The position numbers and the translations under genes are program-made. From the NCBI RefSeq assembly GCF_900101955.1, contig NZ_FNAQ01000001.1, forward strand, positions 437,358 to 501,357: a stretch of 64,000 nt of DNA, read 5' to 3'. The DNA is from Desulfuromonas thiophila. GTDB lineage: Bacteria > Desulfobacterota > Desulfuromonadia > Desulfuromonadales > Desulfuromonadaceae. Within the stretch, counting starts at the first letter, position 1. Each line of letters starts with the position of its first letter. The notes beneath the pieces are model-generated. The model ran no database searches, had not been told where the DNA came from, and saw nothing but the letters and a program-made list of their open reading frames with translations. Of the stretch, positions 56,856 to 64,000 are shown in pieces.

Positions 56856-57752
56856 ATGGCGCTAACCCTGCGCAAACTGGAAATCTTCTGCCAGGTGGCG
56901 GCCTGCGGTCAGGTGACGCGCGCCGCTGAAGCCCTGTTGTTGGGCCAGTCGGCTGTCAGCATGGCCCTGGCCGAGCTGGAACAGCAAGCCGGAGGCCCAC
57001 TGTTTTTGCGCCAGGGGCGGCGGTTGCTGCTCAACGACCGTGGTCGGCTGCTGCTGGAGCCGGCGCGGCAGATCGTGCAGGCAGCGGCCGCTTTTGACCA
57101 GCTACTCAGTGAATCGGGCGCGCAACCGCGCGGTTTGCTGCGCATCGGTGCCAGCACCACCATTGGCAACTATCTGTTGCCGGCGTTGCTGGCGGACTTC
57201 TCGCGCCGGTATCCCGCAGCCAGCGCCAGCCTGCTGGTGGGCAATACCCGGCAGGTGGAACGTGCCCTTGAGCGCGGCCGTATCGACCTGGGTCTGATCG
57301 AAGGGCCATCCCACGCCCCCTTGCTGCAGACCCGTCCCTGGCGCGACGATGTGCTGGTGGTCATCGCCGCGCCGCAGCACCCGCTGGCTCAGCCCGGTGC
57401 GCCCGCCGCAACAGCCCTGGCGGCGGCCGACTGGATTCTGCGAGAAGCGGGTTCCGGCACCCGCGAGGTGTGCGAGGCGGCCCTGCTGCCCTGGCTGGGT
57501 TCCTGGCGGCCGTATCTGGAACTCGGTCACACCGAAGCCATCAAGAAGGCCGTCGAGGCTGGAATGGGTGTCAGTTGCCTGTCGCGTCTGGCCGTGCAGC
57601 GTGAGCTGCAGCTGGGATTTCTGGTCGAGCTGGCCGTGCCGGTCGATCTGCGCCGGCCCCTGACCCTGCTGTTACCGCGCCAGCACCCGGCCACCCGGTT
57701 GCTGCAGGCCTTCATCGAGCTGCTCGATGAAACGGCTCAAACAGAAGGCTGA
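56856..57752 (+). CDS. LysR-family transcription regulator
   Basis: 298 residues. Helix-turn-helix about 4-62 (LRKLEIFCQVAACGQVTRAAEALLLGQSAVSMALAELEQQAG) and an effector domain about 90-295 (GLLRIGASTTIGNYLLPALL, WILREAGSGTREVCEAALL). CysB/YeiE-like in layout. It presumably controls the divergent YeiH-like gene. The ATG at 56856 has GGAGG upstream. Confidence 0.93.
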   Translation: MALTLRKLEIFCQVAACGQVTRAAEALLLGQSAVSMALAELEQQAGGPLFLRQGRRLLLNDRGRLLLEPARQIVQAAAAFDQLLSESGAQPRGLLRIGASTTIGNYLLPALLADFSRRYPAASASLLVGNTRQVERALERGRIDLGLIEGPSHAPLLQTRPWRDDVLVVIAAPQHPLAQPGAPAATALAAADWILREAGSGTREVCEAALLPWLGSWRPYLELGHTEAIKKAVEAGMGVSCLSRLAVQRELQLGFLVELAVPVDLRRPLTLLLPRQHPATRLLQAFIELLDETAQTEG

Positions 57753-57759
57753 ACCCGTT

Positions 57760-57794
57760 TTTGGCCGGGATCGACAGTCCGTCGCCCGGCCAAA
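57760..57794 (+). terminator. Stem-loop downstream of the LysR gene
   Basis: TTTGGCCGGG (57760-57769) and CCCGGCCAAA (57785-57794), a 10-bp perfect stem just past the stop. No strong T tract follows, so terminator function is likely but weaker. Confidence 0.5.
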
Positions 57795-57808
57795 TCGTTC
57801 CCGCCCAT

Positions 57809-57846
57809 AAAAAAACGCCCTGACGAAAACCGCGACGTCAGGGCGT
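57809..57846 (-). terminator. Terminator of the degenerate receiver gene
   Basis: ACGCCCTGACG (57815-57825) pairs with CGTCAGGGCGT (57836-57846); an A run at 57809-57815 becomes the U tract of the minus message. Confidence 0.85.
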
Positions 57847-57912
57847 GAATCTGTTCAATACCGTTATTTTATTTCAGTTTGTATTTCTGTCGCGGCCGGC
57901 AAAACACTCCGG

Positions 57913-58356
57913 CTAGCTCAGCGCGTCAGCTACGCGGTGCCACAGGCGGCGTTCCTGTTGTTGCTCGCGGCACAGCTCGGCGGCGCTGTCCAGTGCCAGC
58001 AGCAGTTCCTGGGCATCCTCTTCGCTGCGCGGTTCCAGCGCATGATAAAAGATGCCGGCACTGCGGGCCTGGCGCAGAAAGCTGACGTTGTCGGTATCGG
58101 CCAGCAGGATGATTTTCGCCTGCTTGTTGCACTGGCGCAGCAGCCCGATCAATTCCAGCGCGCTGCTGCCATCGAACTGCTCGCTCAGCAGCACCAGCGG
58201 CTGCGCGCTCTGCCGCAGGGCGGTAACGGCTTCGGCCAGCGTTCGGACTTCAATCGGGTGGCCGCCGCTTTTAATCACCAGCTGGCGCAACCTTTCCGCC
58301 TGGGCGTCATCCTGCGGCGCCGGACGGGTCACGATGACATCAAGGCTGGGGTTCAT
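57913..58356 (-). CDS. Receiver-like domain lacking the phosphorylation Asp
   Basis: 147 residues, one receiver-like alpha/beta domain (DVIVTRP, VRTLAEAVTAL, PLVLLSEQFDG, KIILLADTD, then YHALEPRSE). Where a receiver has the phosphoaccepting Asp at the end of strand 3 there is Ser/Glu (LLSEQFDG), and the Lys of strand 5 is not clear. It is probably a pseudo-receiver. It follows two paralogous small membrane protein genes on the same strand. Confidence 0.65.
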   Translation of the reverse strand: MNPSLDVIVTRPAPQDDAQAERLRQLVIKSGGHPIEVRTLAEAVTALRQSAQPLVLLSEQFDGSSALELIGLLRQCNKQAKIILLADTDNVSFLRQARSAGIFYHALEPRSEEDAQELLLALDSAAELCREQQQERRLWHRVADALS

Positions 58357-58398
58357 GAGGATTCTCCTGAGACAACGGGCTGGGACCGCAGAGGCAAA

Positions 58399-58659
58399 TC
58401 AGTGACCTTTATGGCTGGCATGAGCCTTCTGCGAGTCGGTGGCGGTGCTTTTGACCACGCCCAGAATGACCAGCAGGGCCGGCAGCAGCTGCGCCACCAC
58501 GATCAGGGCGCAAAAGCCGAGAAACGCCCATACCAGAATGCCGCTGTGATCGCTGCGGCCGGCAGTGGAGGCGGCAAAAGCTGAAGAAACGCCGGTCAGC
58601 GACAACAGGGCGGTGGCAACAAGGGCTTTCAGGGCAGAGGTTTTAAGCAGGTTTTTCAT
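58399..58659 (-). CDS. Small membrane protein, paralogue 1
   Basis: 86 residues: signal peptide (about 1-29), then a short RSDHSG motif, one hydrophobic helix (about 40-67) ILVWAFLGFCALIVVAQLL and a His/Lys-rich end (KAHASHKGH). The core is shared with the protein at 58777-59004. Function unknown. A strong stem-loop lies between the two copies. Confidence 0.7.
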   Translation of the reverse strand: MKNLLKTSALKALVATALLSLTGVSSAFAASTAGRSDHSGILVWAFLGFCALIVVAQLLPALLVILGVVKSTATDSQKAHASHKGH

Positions 58660-58684
58660 TGCAATCTCCTTCGGGTTTGATTCA

Positions 58685-58709
58685 GGGCACCGCAACCATT
58701 GCGGTGCCC
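58685..58709. other. 11-bp stem-loop between the small membrane protein genes
   Basis: GGGCACCGCAA-CCA-TTGCGGTGCCC on plus, same fold on minus. No U tract follows on the minus message; it may stop or process transcripts between the paralogues. Confidence 0.5.
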
Positions 58710-58776
58710 TTGCTGTTTGGATGATGTCGGCAGACTCCGGTCGGCCATGCAAGGATCTGGCGGTTTAAGGCCAATT

Positions 58777-59004
58777 TTAAGCCTTCTCGGAGGCCTCCGA
58801 TTTCGAGCTGGCCACCCCCTTGACGATGCCGAGCATCAGCATTACGGCCGGCACCAGCTGGGCCACCACGATCAGGGCACAGAAGCCAAGGAACAACCAG
58901 ACCAGCAGACCGCTGTGGTCAGAACGCTGGCTGGCGGCAAACACCGGCGAAGCGGCAAGAACGGAAGTCAGACTCAGCAGGGCAGCTTTCATCGTGGTTT
59001 TCAT
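58777..59004 (-). CDS. Small membrane protein, paralogue 2
   Basis: 75 residues: signal peptide (about 1-24), then RSDHSGLLVWLFLGFCALIVVAQLVPAVMLMLGIVKG, a close copy of the core of the gene downstream, and an acidic end (SKSEASEKA). The Asp-His-Ser-Gly and the helix are identical in design, so the pair arose by duplication. A sigma54-like site lies 92 bp upstream. Function unknown. Confidence 0.7.
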   Translation of the reverse strand: MKTTMKAALLSLTSVLAASPVFAASQRSDHSGLLVWLFLGFCALIVVAQLVPAVMLMLGIVKGVASSKSEASEKA

Positions 59005-59549
59005 GAGGTTTCTCCTTCTGTGCAGGTTTTTGATGGGTCATCAACGACGCAGATTGTCGGTTGTTTTGTGGTTGCTGTTCTTGCCCAGGGACTTTTGCGG
59101 GATGCGTGCCAGAAAAACACGGGGAAAAGCCGTATATCTGTAAGATCACGAAATGCTAGAGAAAAAAATTCTGTCAAAACCCTTTCAGCCACATCTCAGA
59201 CAGGCGCCATGGTTCCGCCGTCTGCTCTGGCCGTCGAACTGTATATGAATTTCATGCAGTTCAAGCCAGACAGCTCCTTTCGCTTTAGACCGTTTCGGGC
59301 TTAATTCAGCGTTATTCCGCTATGTTGGCAGGTGAATAAAAAGGCTATAGCCGGCCGTGCCGTCCGTCGTAACCGCACCGGCAGCGGTGCTGCCAGACAA
59401 TCCAGCTTTTTACGGAAATAACAATGAAGTCCTTGCAATATTTCTGGGCTGGAGTAGGTTAGAGAGGTTTTTCTTTTGAAGCAGGGGGCGGCCGTTGGCA
59501 GGCGCCCCATTGGGTGAGAGGTGAACGCAATGCAAAGGCTTATGATTCC
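59005..59549. other. 545-bp gene-poor stretch
   Basis: No credible ORF. It holds the sigma54-like site (59096-59111), AT-rich patches, a stem-loop GCACC-GGCAGC-GGTGC, and GGGGCG...CGCCCC (about 59485-59508) just ahead of the dnaQ-like gene. It separates the host-like region from the exonuclease and the cas genes, and could be a boundary or a regulatory segment. Nothing more can be supported. Confidence 0.5.
59096..59111 (-). promoter_or_regulatory. Sigma54-type promoter candidate
   Basis: Minus-strand TGGCACGCATCCCGCA has GG and GC separated by 10 bases, and a perfect TGGCACG half; the second half is CCGCA rather than TTGCA. It points toward the small membrane protein genes. Confidence 0.45.
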
Positions 59550-60053
59550 ATGAAGGCCGTCGTCTTTGATGTTGAAACCAGTGGGCTTTCGCCACAGCAG
59601 GGCCACCGCATCATCGAACTGGGAGCGGTCAAGGTAGAGCAAGGCAGGATCGTCGATGAGTTCTGCACCCTGGTGAATGGCGGCGCCGCTATTGATCCAC
59701 GCGCTCAGGCCGTGCACGGCATCAGTTCCGCCATGCTGCGCGGCCAGCCGCGCCCGGAAGACGTTATCCCGCGCTTCCGTGATTTCATCGGCAGATATTC
59801 CCTGGTGGCGCACAATGCCGTCTTTGATACCCGCTTTCTGCGCGCCGAATTTGCCCTGCAGGGTTTCGCCCTGCCCAATGCGGTGGAGTGCACGTTGCTG
59901 CTGAGTCGCAGAAAACTCCGTTTGCCCGATCACCGGCTCGAAACCGTTTACCAGTACTTTTTTGGCGAATTGCCACCGGATGCGCAACCTCATCGAGCGC
60001 TAGACGATGCCCGGCTGGCGGCGCAGATCTGGTTGAAGCTGAAAAAGGTCTGA
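59550..60053 (+). CDS. DnaQ-family 3'-5' exonuclease
   Basis: 167 residues: DEDDh fold with DVETSG (D7, E9), HNAVFDTRF and HRALDDARL, all catalytic positions present. It resembles PolC/DnaQ-type exonuclease domains and the exonuclease attached to Cas2 in some type I-E systems. The ATG at 59550 is the conservative start; a GTG at 59514 has a better ribosome site. It lies 94 bp ahead of cas3 on the same strand. Confidence 0.8.
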   Translation: MKAVVFDVETSGLSPQQGHRIIELGAVKVEQGRIVDEFCTLVNGGAAIDPRAQAVHGISSAMLRGQPRPEDVIPRFRDFIGRYSLVAHNAVFDTRFLRAEFALQGFALPNAVECTLLLSRRKLRLPDHRLETVYQYFFGELPPDAQPHRALDDARLAAQIWLKLKKV

Positions 60054-60147
60054 CGGAGACAAAGGAGGTGGAGAGGGGGGTGGGATGCTGGTGTTGCATG
60101 GCAGAAAGGTAAAATGAGAATTCGTCTTCATAAATAGGGGGCGTTAA

Positions 60148-62835
60148 ATGTTTTTTTGGGGGAAAACAACCCAACTGATTGGGTCAGTATGCAGATCTTG
60201 GCATCCGCTTGTACTGCATCTCCTCGATGTTGCCGCATGCGCGGATATAATTCTGGGCCGTGAGCCACAATCGACACAAAAACGAATGGCTAGAATTTTC
60301 GGATTGCCGTGGGAAAAGGCAAGGCCATGGATTCTTCTTGTTATCGCCTGTCATGACCTAGGAAAGGCGTGCCCAGGATTTCAGTGCAAGTGGGCTAATC
60401 TTTCAGATTTACTCTTGCCAAAGGTTCCTGATGACAAAATCAACCATGCCTATGTCAGTCAGATTGTTTTGAGTGAAATTCTAATTGATCTGGGGTGGCC
60501 AGAAGAGCTGGCCTTGAAGGCTGCCGATGCCGTTGGATGTCACCATGGAGAACGTGCTTCCGAGCATGACAAGGACAAGGCAGAGCATGAAATATATGTA
60601 GGCAGAGGGGAGTATCCCGAAACAGTAAGGAAGCATTGGAGTGAAGCACGTAGGAAAATATTCGAAGCTCTGATGACAGTAATTGGCCCTTCCGATGTGC
60701 CGGAAAAGCAGGATATGTCAGGGCCTGAATTTATGTTGCTCTCCGGGCTTACCAGTTTTGCCGATTGGATCGGTTCCAATGATACTTGGTTTCACTTTGG
60801 CGCGCCGGAAGATTGTGACGACTTGTCTGGCTGGTTTGAAAAAAGAAAAGCTTGTGCCGAACAGGCTCTCGACGCTATTGGCTGGAACCCGAGAACCCCG
60901 CTGTCTCCTGAACAGCAAACGTTTGAACAAGTATTCAGTTTTGGAGATCCACGCCCTTTGCAACGTGCCGTTGCTGATGCCCTGCCGACCTTACAAGGCC
61001 CATCCGTTTTGCTGGTTGAAGCCCCGATGGGGGAAGGAAAGACCGAAGCCGCTTTTTACGCCCACTTGGAAATGCAGCGGCGTTTCGGGCATCGTGGGTT
61101 GTATGTGGCGCTCCCTACCAAGGCCACCGGCAACGCTATGTTCAAACGGCTTCTGAAATTCGTCCAGGACCAGAAGGGCGACCGGCGGATTGATCTGCAA
61201 CTTATCCACGGTGCGGCGCTACTCAATGACACCTACCAAAATCTTCGCTTCAATGACATCCGAGACCCTGATGATAATGGAGAAATCCGTGCCGGGGAGT
61301 GGTTTACCAATAAAAAGCGGGCACTCCTGTCAGAATACGGCGTCGGCACAGTTGATCAGGCTATTGTGCCTATTTTGCCGGTTAAGCATAACTTTGTCCG
61401 TCTGTGGGGTTTGGCAAACCGGGTTGTGGTATTCGACGAGATTCACGCCTACGACGCCTATACCGGCACGTTGCTGATCCAGCTCATTCACTGGCTATTG
61501 GAGCTTGGGTCTTCAGTGGTGCTCTTATCTGCCACATTGCCGCCAAGGTTCCGGCGACAGTTGGCCGATGCCATACACGCCCACCTGCCAGACAAAGATG
61601 AACCATATCCCCGGCTTTCAATTTTCACTACACATCAACAGATACGGCAACTCCATTTTGAAGCTGACGCCAACCGTCGTCAGACCGTGCAATTACGTGG
61701 AATCTCTCCGGAGCTACCCTGCATCAAGGCGGCGCTTGAGGAACATCTTGCTAAAGGCGGCATGGGGCTAGCGCTGGTCAATACCGTACAGAGAGCCCAG
61801 GAACTGTACCAGCAATTCCCGAAAGGAAAAACGATCTGCCGTGACGGGGAACATGTGGGCAAGCGGCTCGACGACGGCACTGAAGTCTACCTGTTCCATG
61901 CGCGATTTCCGGCCAACAAAAGGCAGCAGCGTGAAGATCAAGCGCTGGCGGTGTTTGGTGAAAAAGGCGACCGGTCCGGCAGGAAAATTCTCATCGCCAC
62001 ACAGGTCGTAGAACAGAGTCTTGATCTCGATTTTGATTTGATCATTACCGACCTTGCGCCGATTGATCTCCTGCTACAGCGGGCAGGGCGCTTGTGGCGG
62101 CATAAACGGGACAATTCCGAGCGAGGTGGCATTACATCTCCCTTAATTGTGGTAGCCAGCCTAATGGGTGACGAACCGCCATCATTCGGGAAGCCGCTCT
62201 GGTGGGGCGGGGAACTTTATCGGGAAGACCTGCTATTGGCAACGTGGGTACTGTTGCGCAAAGACGGGAGAACAACAATCACGCTACCCGATGAAATAGA
62301 TGTGCTGGTTGAAGCGGTTTACGAAGAAAAGGTCGTCGTACCGGAAGCGCTGCTGGCGCGGCTCAACAAGGCATTACCGCAGGGTGAAGGTGCTGACATC
62401 TGTAAACGCGGACAAGCCAATCAGGCAATTATCGGGCTACCGGATGATGACTCCTGGAACGATCCAAGCCGATTTGTCCTTTACGACGAGGATACCTCTG
62501 GAGTGCATCGAACCCTTATGGCGCAGACCCGGCTTGGCAAGGATTCGGTAATTGCTATTCCGTTGTTTTCTGAAGACAGCTTTGATCAGGGAGAAACACC
62601 GGATTTTACCAAGGCCAAGCAGTGGTTCATGCGGTCGGTCAGCCTGTCCCGAAAAAATGTTGTAATTCAACTTAAATCGGAAGCTGTTGGCGTCCCGAAA
62701 GGATGGGAGAAGTCGTCGCTGCTACGGAACTGTTATCCATTGATGCTGAATGAAGAGAAACGCTGGGTTGTCAATGAGCAGGTGCGTTTGGATGATGAGT
62801 TGGGCGTGGTTTATGAGCGAAAGGGGGATGAATGA
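60148..62835 (+). CDS. cas3: CRISPR-associated nuclease/helicase Cas3 (type I-E)
   Basis: 895 residues. N-terminal HD nuclease domain (SWHPLVLHLLDVAA with H19; ACHDLGKA with H70/D71; CHHGE about 131), then an SF2 helicase with Walker A-type APMGEGKTEAAF near 292, DEIHAYDAY near 430, and motif VI region LIITDLAPIDLLLQRAGRLWRH. It is recruited by Cascade and degrades target DNA. It is more AT-rich than its left neighbours. Its stop overlaps cse1 (ATGA). Confidence 0.96.
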   Translation: MFFWGKTTQLIGSVCRSWHPLVLHLLDVAACADIILGREPQSTQKRMARIFGLPWEKARPWILLVIACHDLGKACPGFQCKWANLSDLLLPKVPDDKINHAYVSQIVLSEILIDLGWPEELALKAADAVGCHHGERASEHDKDKAEHEIYVGRGEYPETVRKHWSEARRKIFEALMTVIGPSDVPEKQDMSGPEFMLLSGLTSFADWIGSNDTWFHFGAPEDCDDLSGWFEKRKACAEQALDAIGWNPRTPLSPEQQTFEQVFSFGDPRPLQRAVADALPTLQGPSVLLVEAPMGEGKTEAAFYAHLEMQRRFGHRGLYVALPTKATGNAMFKRLLKFVQDQKGDRRIDLQLIHGAALLNDTYQNLRFNDIRDPDDNGEIRAGEWFTNKKRALLSEYGVGTVDQAIVPILPVKHNFVRLWGLANRVVVFDEIHAYDAYTGTLLIQLIHWLLELGSSVVLLSATLPPRFRRQLADAIHAHLPDKDEPYPRLSIFTTHQQIRQLHFEADANRRQTVQLRGISPELPCIKAALEEHLAKGGMGLALVNTVQRAQELYQQFPKGKTICRDGEHVGKRLDDGTEVYLFHARFPANKRQQREDQALAVFGEKGDRSGRKILIATQVVEQSLDLDFDLIITDLAPIDLLLQRAGRLWRHKRDNSERGGITSPLIVVASLMGDEPPSFGKPLWWGGELYREDLLLATWVLLRKDGRTTITLPDEIDVLVEAVYEEKVVVPEALLARLNKALPQGEGADICKRGQANQAIIGLPDDDSWNDPSRFVLYDEDTSGVHRTLMAQTRLGKDSVIAIPLFSEDSFDQGETPDFTKAKQWFMRSVSLSRKNVVIQLKSEAVGVPKGWEKSSLLRNCYPLMLNEEKRWVVNEQVRLDDELGVVYERKGDE

Positions 62836-64000
62836 GGAAATTCAATCTGGTTGTTGAGAAATGGATTCCGGTCCGATTTCTCAATGGCGACCGAGATGAA
62901 CTGGGCATCAGCGACACGTTGCTCCGTTCACGGGAAATAGCCGCCATTGAAGACCCGTCGCCGCTGGTAGTGGCGGCGTTGCACCGCTTTCTTCTGGCGG
63001 TGTTGTACCGGGCTCTGGAGGGGCCGACTGATCCGGCCCAGGCAAAGGAGCTGTTCAGACAGGGGCTGCCGAAAGAGAAGATATCGGCGTATTTGGAGAA
63101 GTGGAAAGATCGGTTCTGGTTACTTGATACAGAATACCCTTTCTGGCAGGTGCCAACATTTAAGCCAAATAAATGGAGAAGTTGGACTGCACTTGCAGTT
63201 GAATTCAATGCGGATACAGCTAAGGTTCTGTTTGACCATGCGAATGAATCTGATTCCGGTAGCATCACATTTTCAGCCGCTGCACGATGGCTGTTAGCGA
63301 CACAAACGTTTGCTGTTTCTACTGGGAAAAGTGAAATTTCACATACCGGTACGGCACCATCGGCGGGGGCAATAATGGCGTTTCCGATTGGTGTTTCATT
63401 ACACGACACACTGCTTTTCAGTCTTGTTCCACAGAATAAGGCCATTCTTTATGGGGATTTGCCTATCTGGGAAAAAACTCCTGACACTCTGGACTATCTA
63501 AAAATAAAAATCAGGGTTGCGGGCAAAGACGGTAAGGAGAAAGACCGTACGATTGAGAGAATGGCCTCTGGGATAGTTGATCTTTATACATGGCGAACAC
63601 GTTCGGTCATTATCAAAACAATAAAGCAAGATGAAGTGACCGATGTCGGCTTTGCTTCTGGAGTTGGCTATTTGGAGTCTGTGCTAGATCCGATGGTTGG
63701 TTATGTTGTTAAAGAAGTGAAGGATGAACAGACGAAGGAAAAAGTGAAAAAGAAATTCTCATTGCAGTTTGAGGAAAAAGGCATTTGGAGAGATTTTGAC
63801 TCCTTGCTTCCTGATGCTGACGGATTGGCTCCCAAAGTCATCGAACATGCTGCAACATTGAGTAAGAAAGATCGTTCTCGAACTCCTGTGGGTATCATCG
63901 TGCTTGGGCAAAAATATTATCCGCCACGGCCAAATGTTGCATTTTGGAGAGGAGAATATTTTGTACTTCCCAAAGCTATTTCTACCGACTGCAATTTACG
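62832..64000 (+). CDS. cse1: CRISPR Cascade subunit Cse1/CasA (Cas8e), truncated by window end
   Basis: 389 residues are visible and open to the window edge. MRKFNLVVEKWIPVRFLNGDRDELGI opens as in Cse1, LFDHANES and WLLATQTFAVSTG match the middle, and YTWRTRSVIIK with GFASGVGY fit the later part. It is the large Cascade subunit that recognises the PAM. It overlaps the cas3 stop by 4 bp. cse2, cas7, cas5, cas6, cas1, cas2 and the array would be to the right. Confidence 0.92.
   Translation, partial: MRKFNLVVEKWIPVRFLNGDRDELGISDTLLRSREIAAIEDPSPLVVAALHRFLLAVLYRALEGPTDPAQAKELFRQGLPKEKISAYLEKWKDRFWLLDTEYPFWQVPTFKPNKWRSWTALAVEFNADTAKVLFDHANESDSGSITFSAAARWLLATQTFAVSTGKSEISHTGTAPSAGAIMAFPIGVSLHDTLLFSLVPQNKAILYGDLPIWEKTPDTLDYLKIKIRVAGKDGKEKDRTIERMASGIVDLYTWRTRSVIIKTIKQDEVTDVGFASGVGYLESVLDPMVGYVVKEVKDEQTKEKVKKKFSLQFEEKGIWRDFDSLLPDADGLAPKVIEHAATLSKKDRSRTPVGIIVLGQKYYPPRPNVAFWRGEYFVLPKAISTDCNL

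Noticed and set aside
60054-64000. CRISPR array inside the window
   Set aside because: No regularly spaced repeat of 28-29 bases is visible near cas3 or cse1; the array must lie outside.

Overview
The window reads as a piece of chromosome from a GC-rich anaerobic member of the Desulfuromonadales (Geobacter/Desulfuromonas/Pelobacter group). The evidence is a small periplasmic multiheme cytochrome close to the c7 of Desulfuromonas acetoxidans, a complete type II secretion operon that includes gspN, pyruvate phosphate dikinase, a family-typical ACT-SerB, and GC-rich genes with many TGA/ATG overlaps. This is inferred from gene content; no marker gene for species is present.

Left edge (1-5191): the end of an integrative element. 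It holds a P-loop ATPase cut by the window edge, several tiny overlapping genes, a free zinc-ribbon protein, a ribbon-helix-helix repressor-like gene divergent from a tyrosine integrase, an array of six GTGACCTT-type 9-mers, and finally tRNA-Thr(CGT), the likely attachment target.

Core region A (5200-13900): mazG-like, mntP, serB and sfsA form a tightly overlapped operon. It converges on a lemA/TPM/TPM operon, which is divergent from a YkgJ-type cysteine-cluster gene across an 18-bp perfect palindrome. A promoter + hairpin + terminator unit (10885-11000) looks like a small RNA gene with an anti-Shine-Dalgarno loop. lon follows, with a small conserved-looking gene 3 bp behind it.

Core region B (13875-25516): gspC-D-E-F-G-H-I-J-K-L-M-N, all on the minus strand, with two stem-loops between gspK and gspL and no prepilin peptidase gene. 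Then come a lone feoA and a minus-strand run znuA-znuC-znuB-mlaE-mlaF-mlaD-pqiC, where zinc uptake and phospholipid-transport genes share overlapping stop/start codons. A palindrome in the znuA promoter region could be its operator.

Core region C (32260-59004): an FKBP lipoprotein; a signalling set (GAF-HD-GYP, HD protein, CHASE2 adenylate cyclase, LPP20-like protein); cytochrome c7; mgtE; recO; glyQS; ppdK; a methyltransferase; a hydroxyacid dehydrogenase; a DUF2520-like oxidoreductase with a FAH-family enzyme; a TRIC-like channel; a rhomboid; a radical SAM protein; fumC; a ZIP transporter; a YeiH-like exporter divergent from a LysR regulator. It ends with a degenerate receiver protein and two paralogous small membrane proteins behind a sigma54-like promoter.

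Right edge (59005-64000): a 545-bp gene-poor stretch, a DnaQ-type exonuclease, then cas3 and the start of cse1 (cas8e) of a type I-E CRISPR-Cas locus in visibly more AT-rich sequence. The locus runs off the window and no repeat array is inside it.
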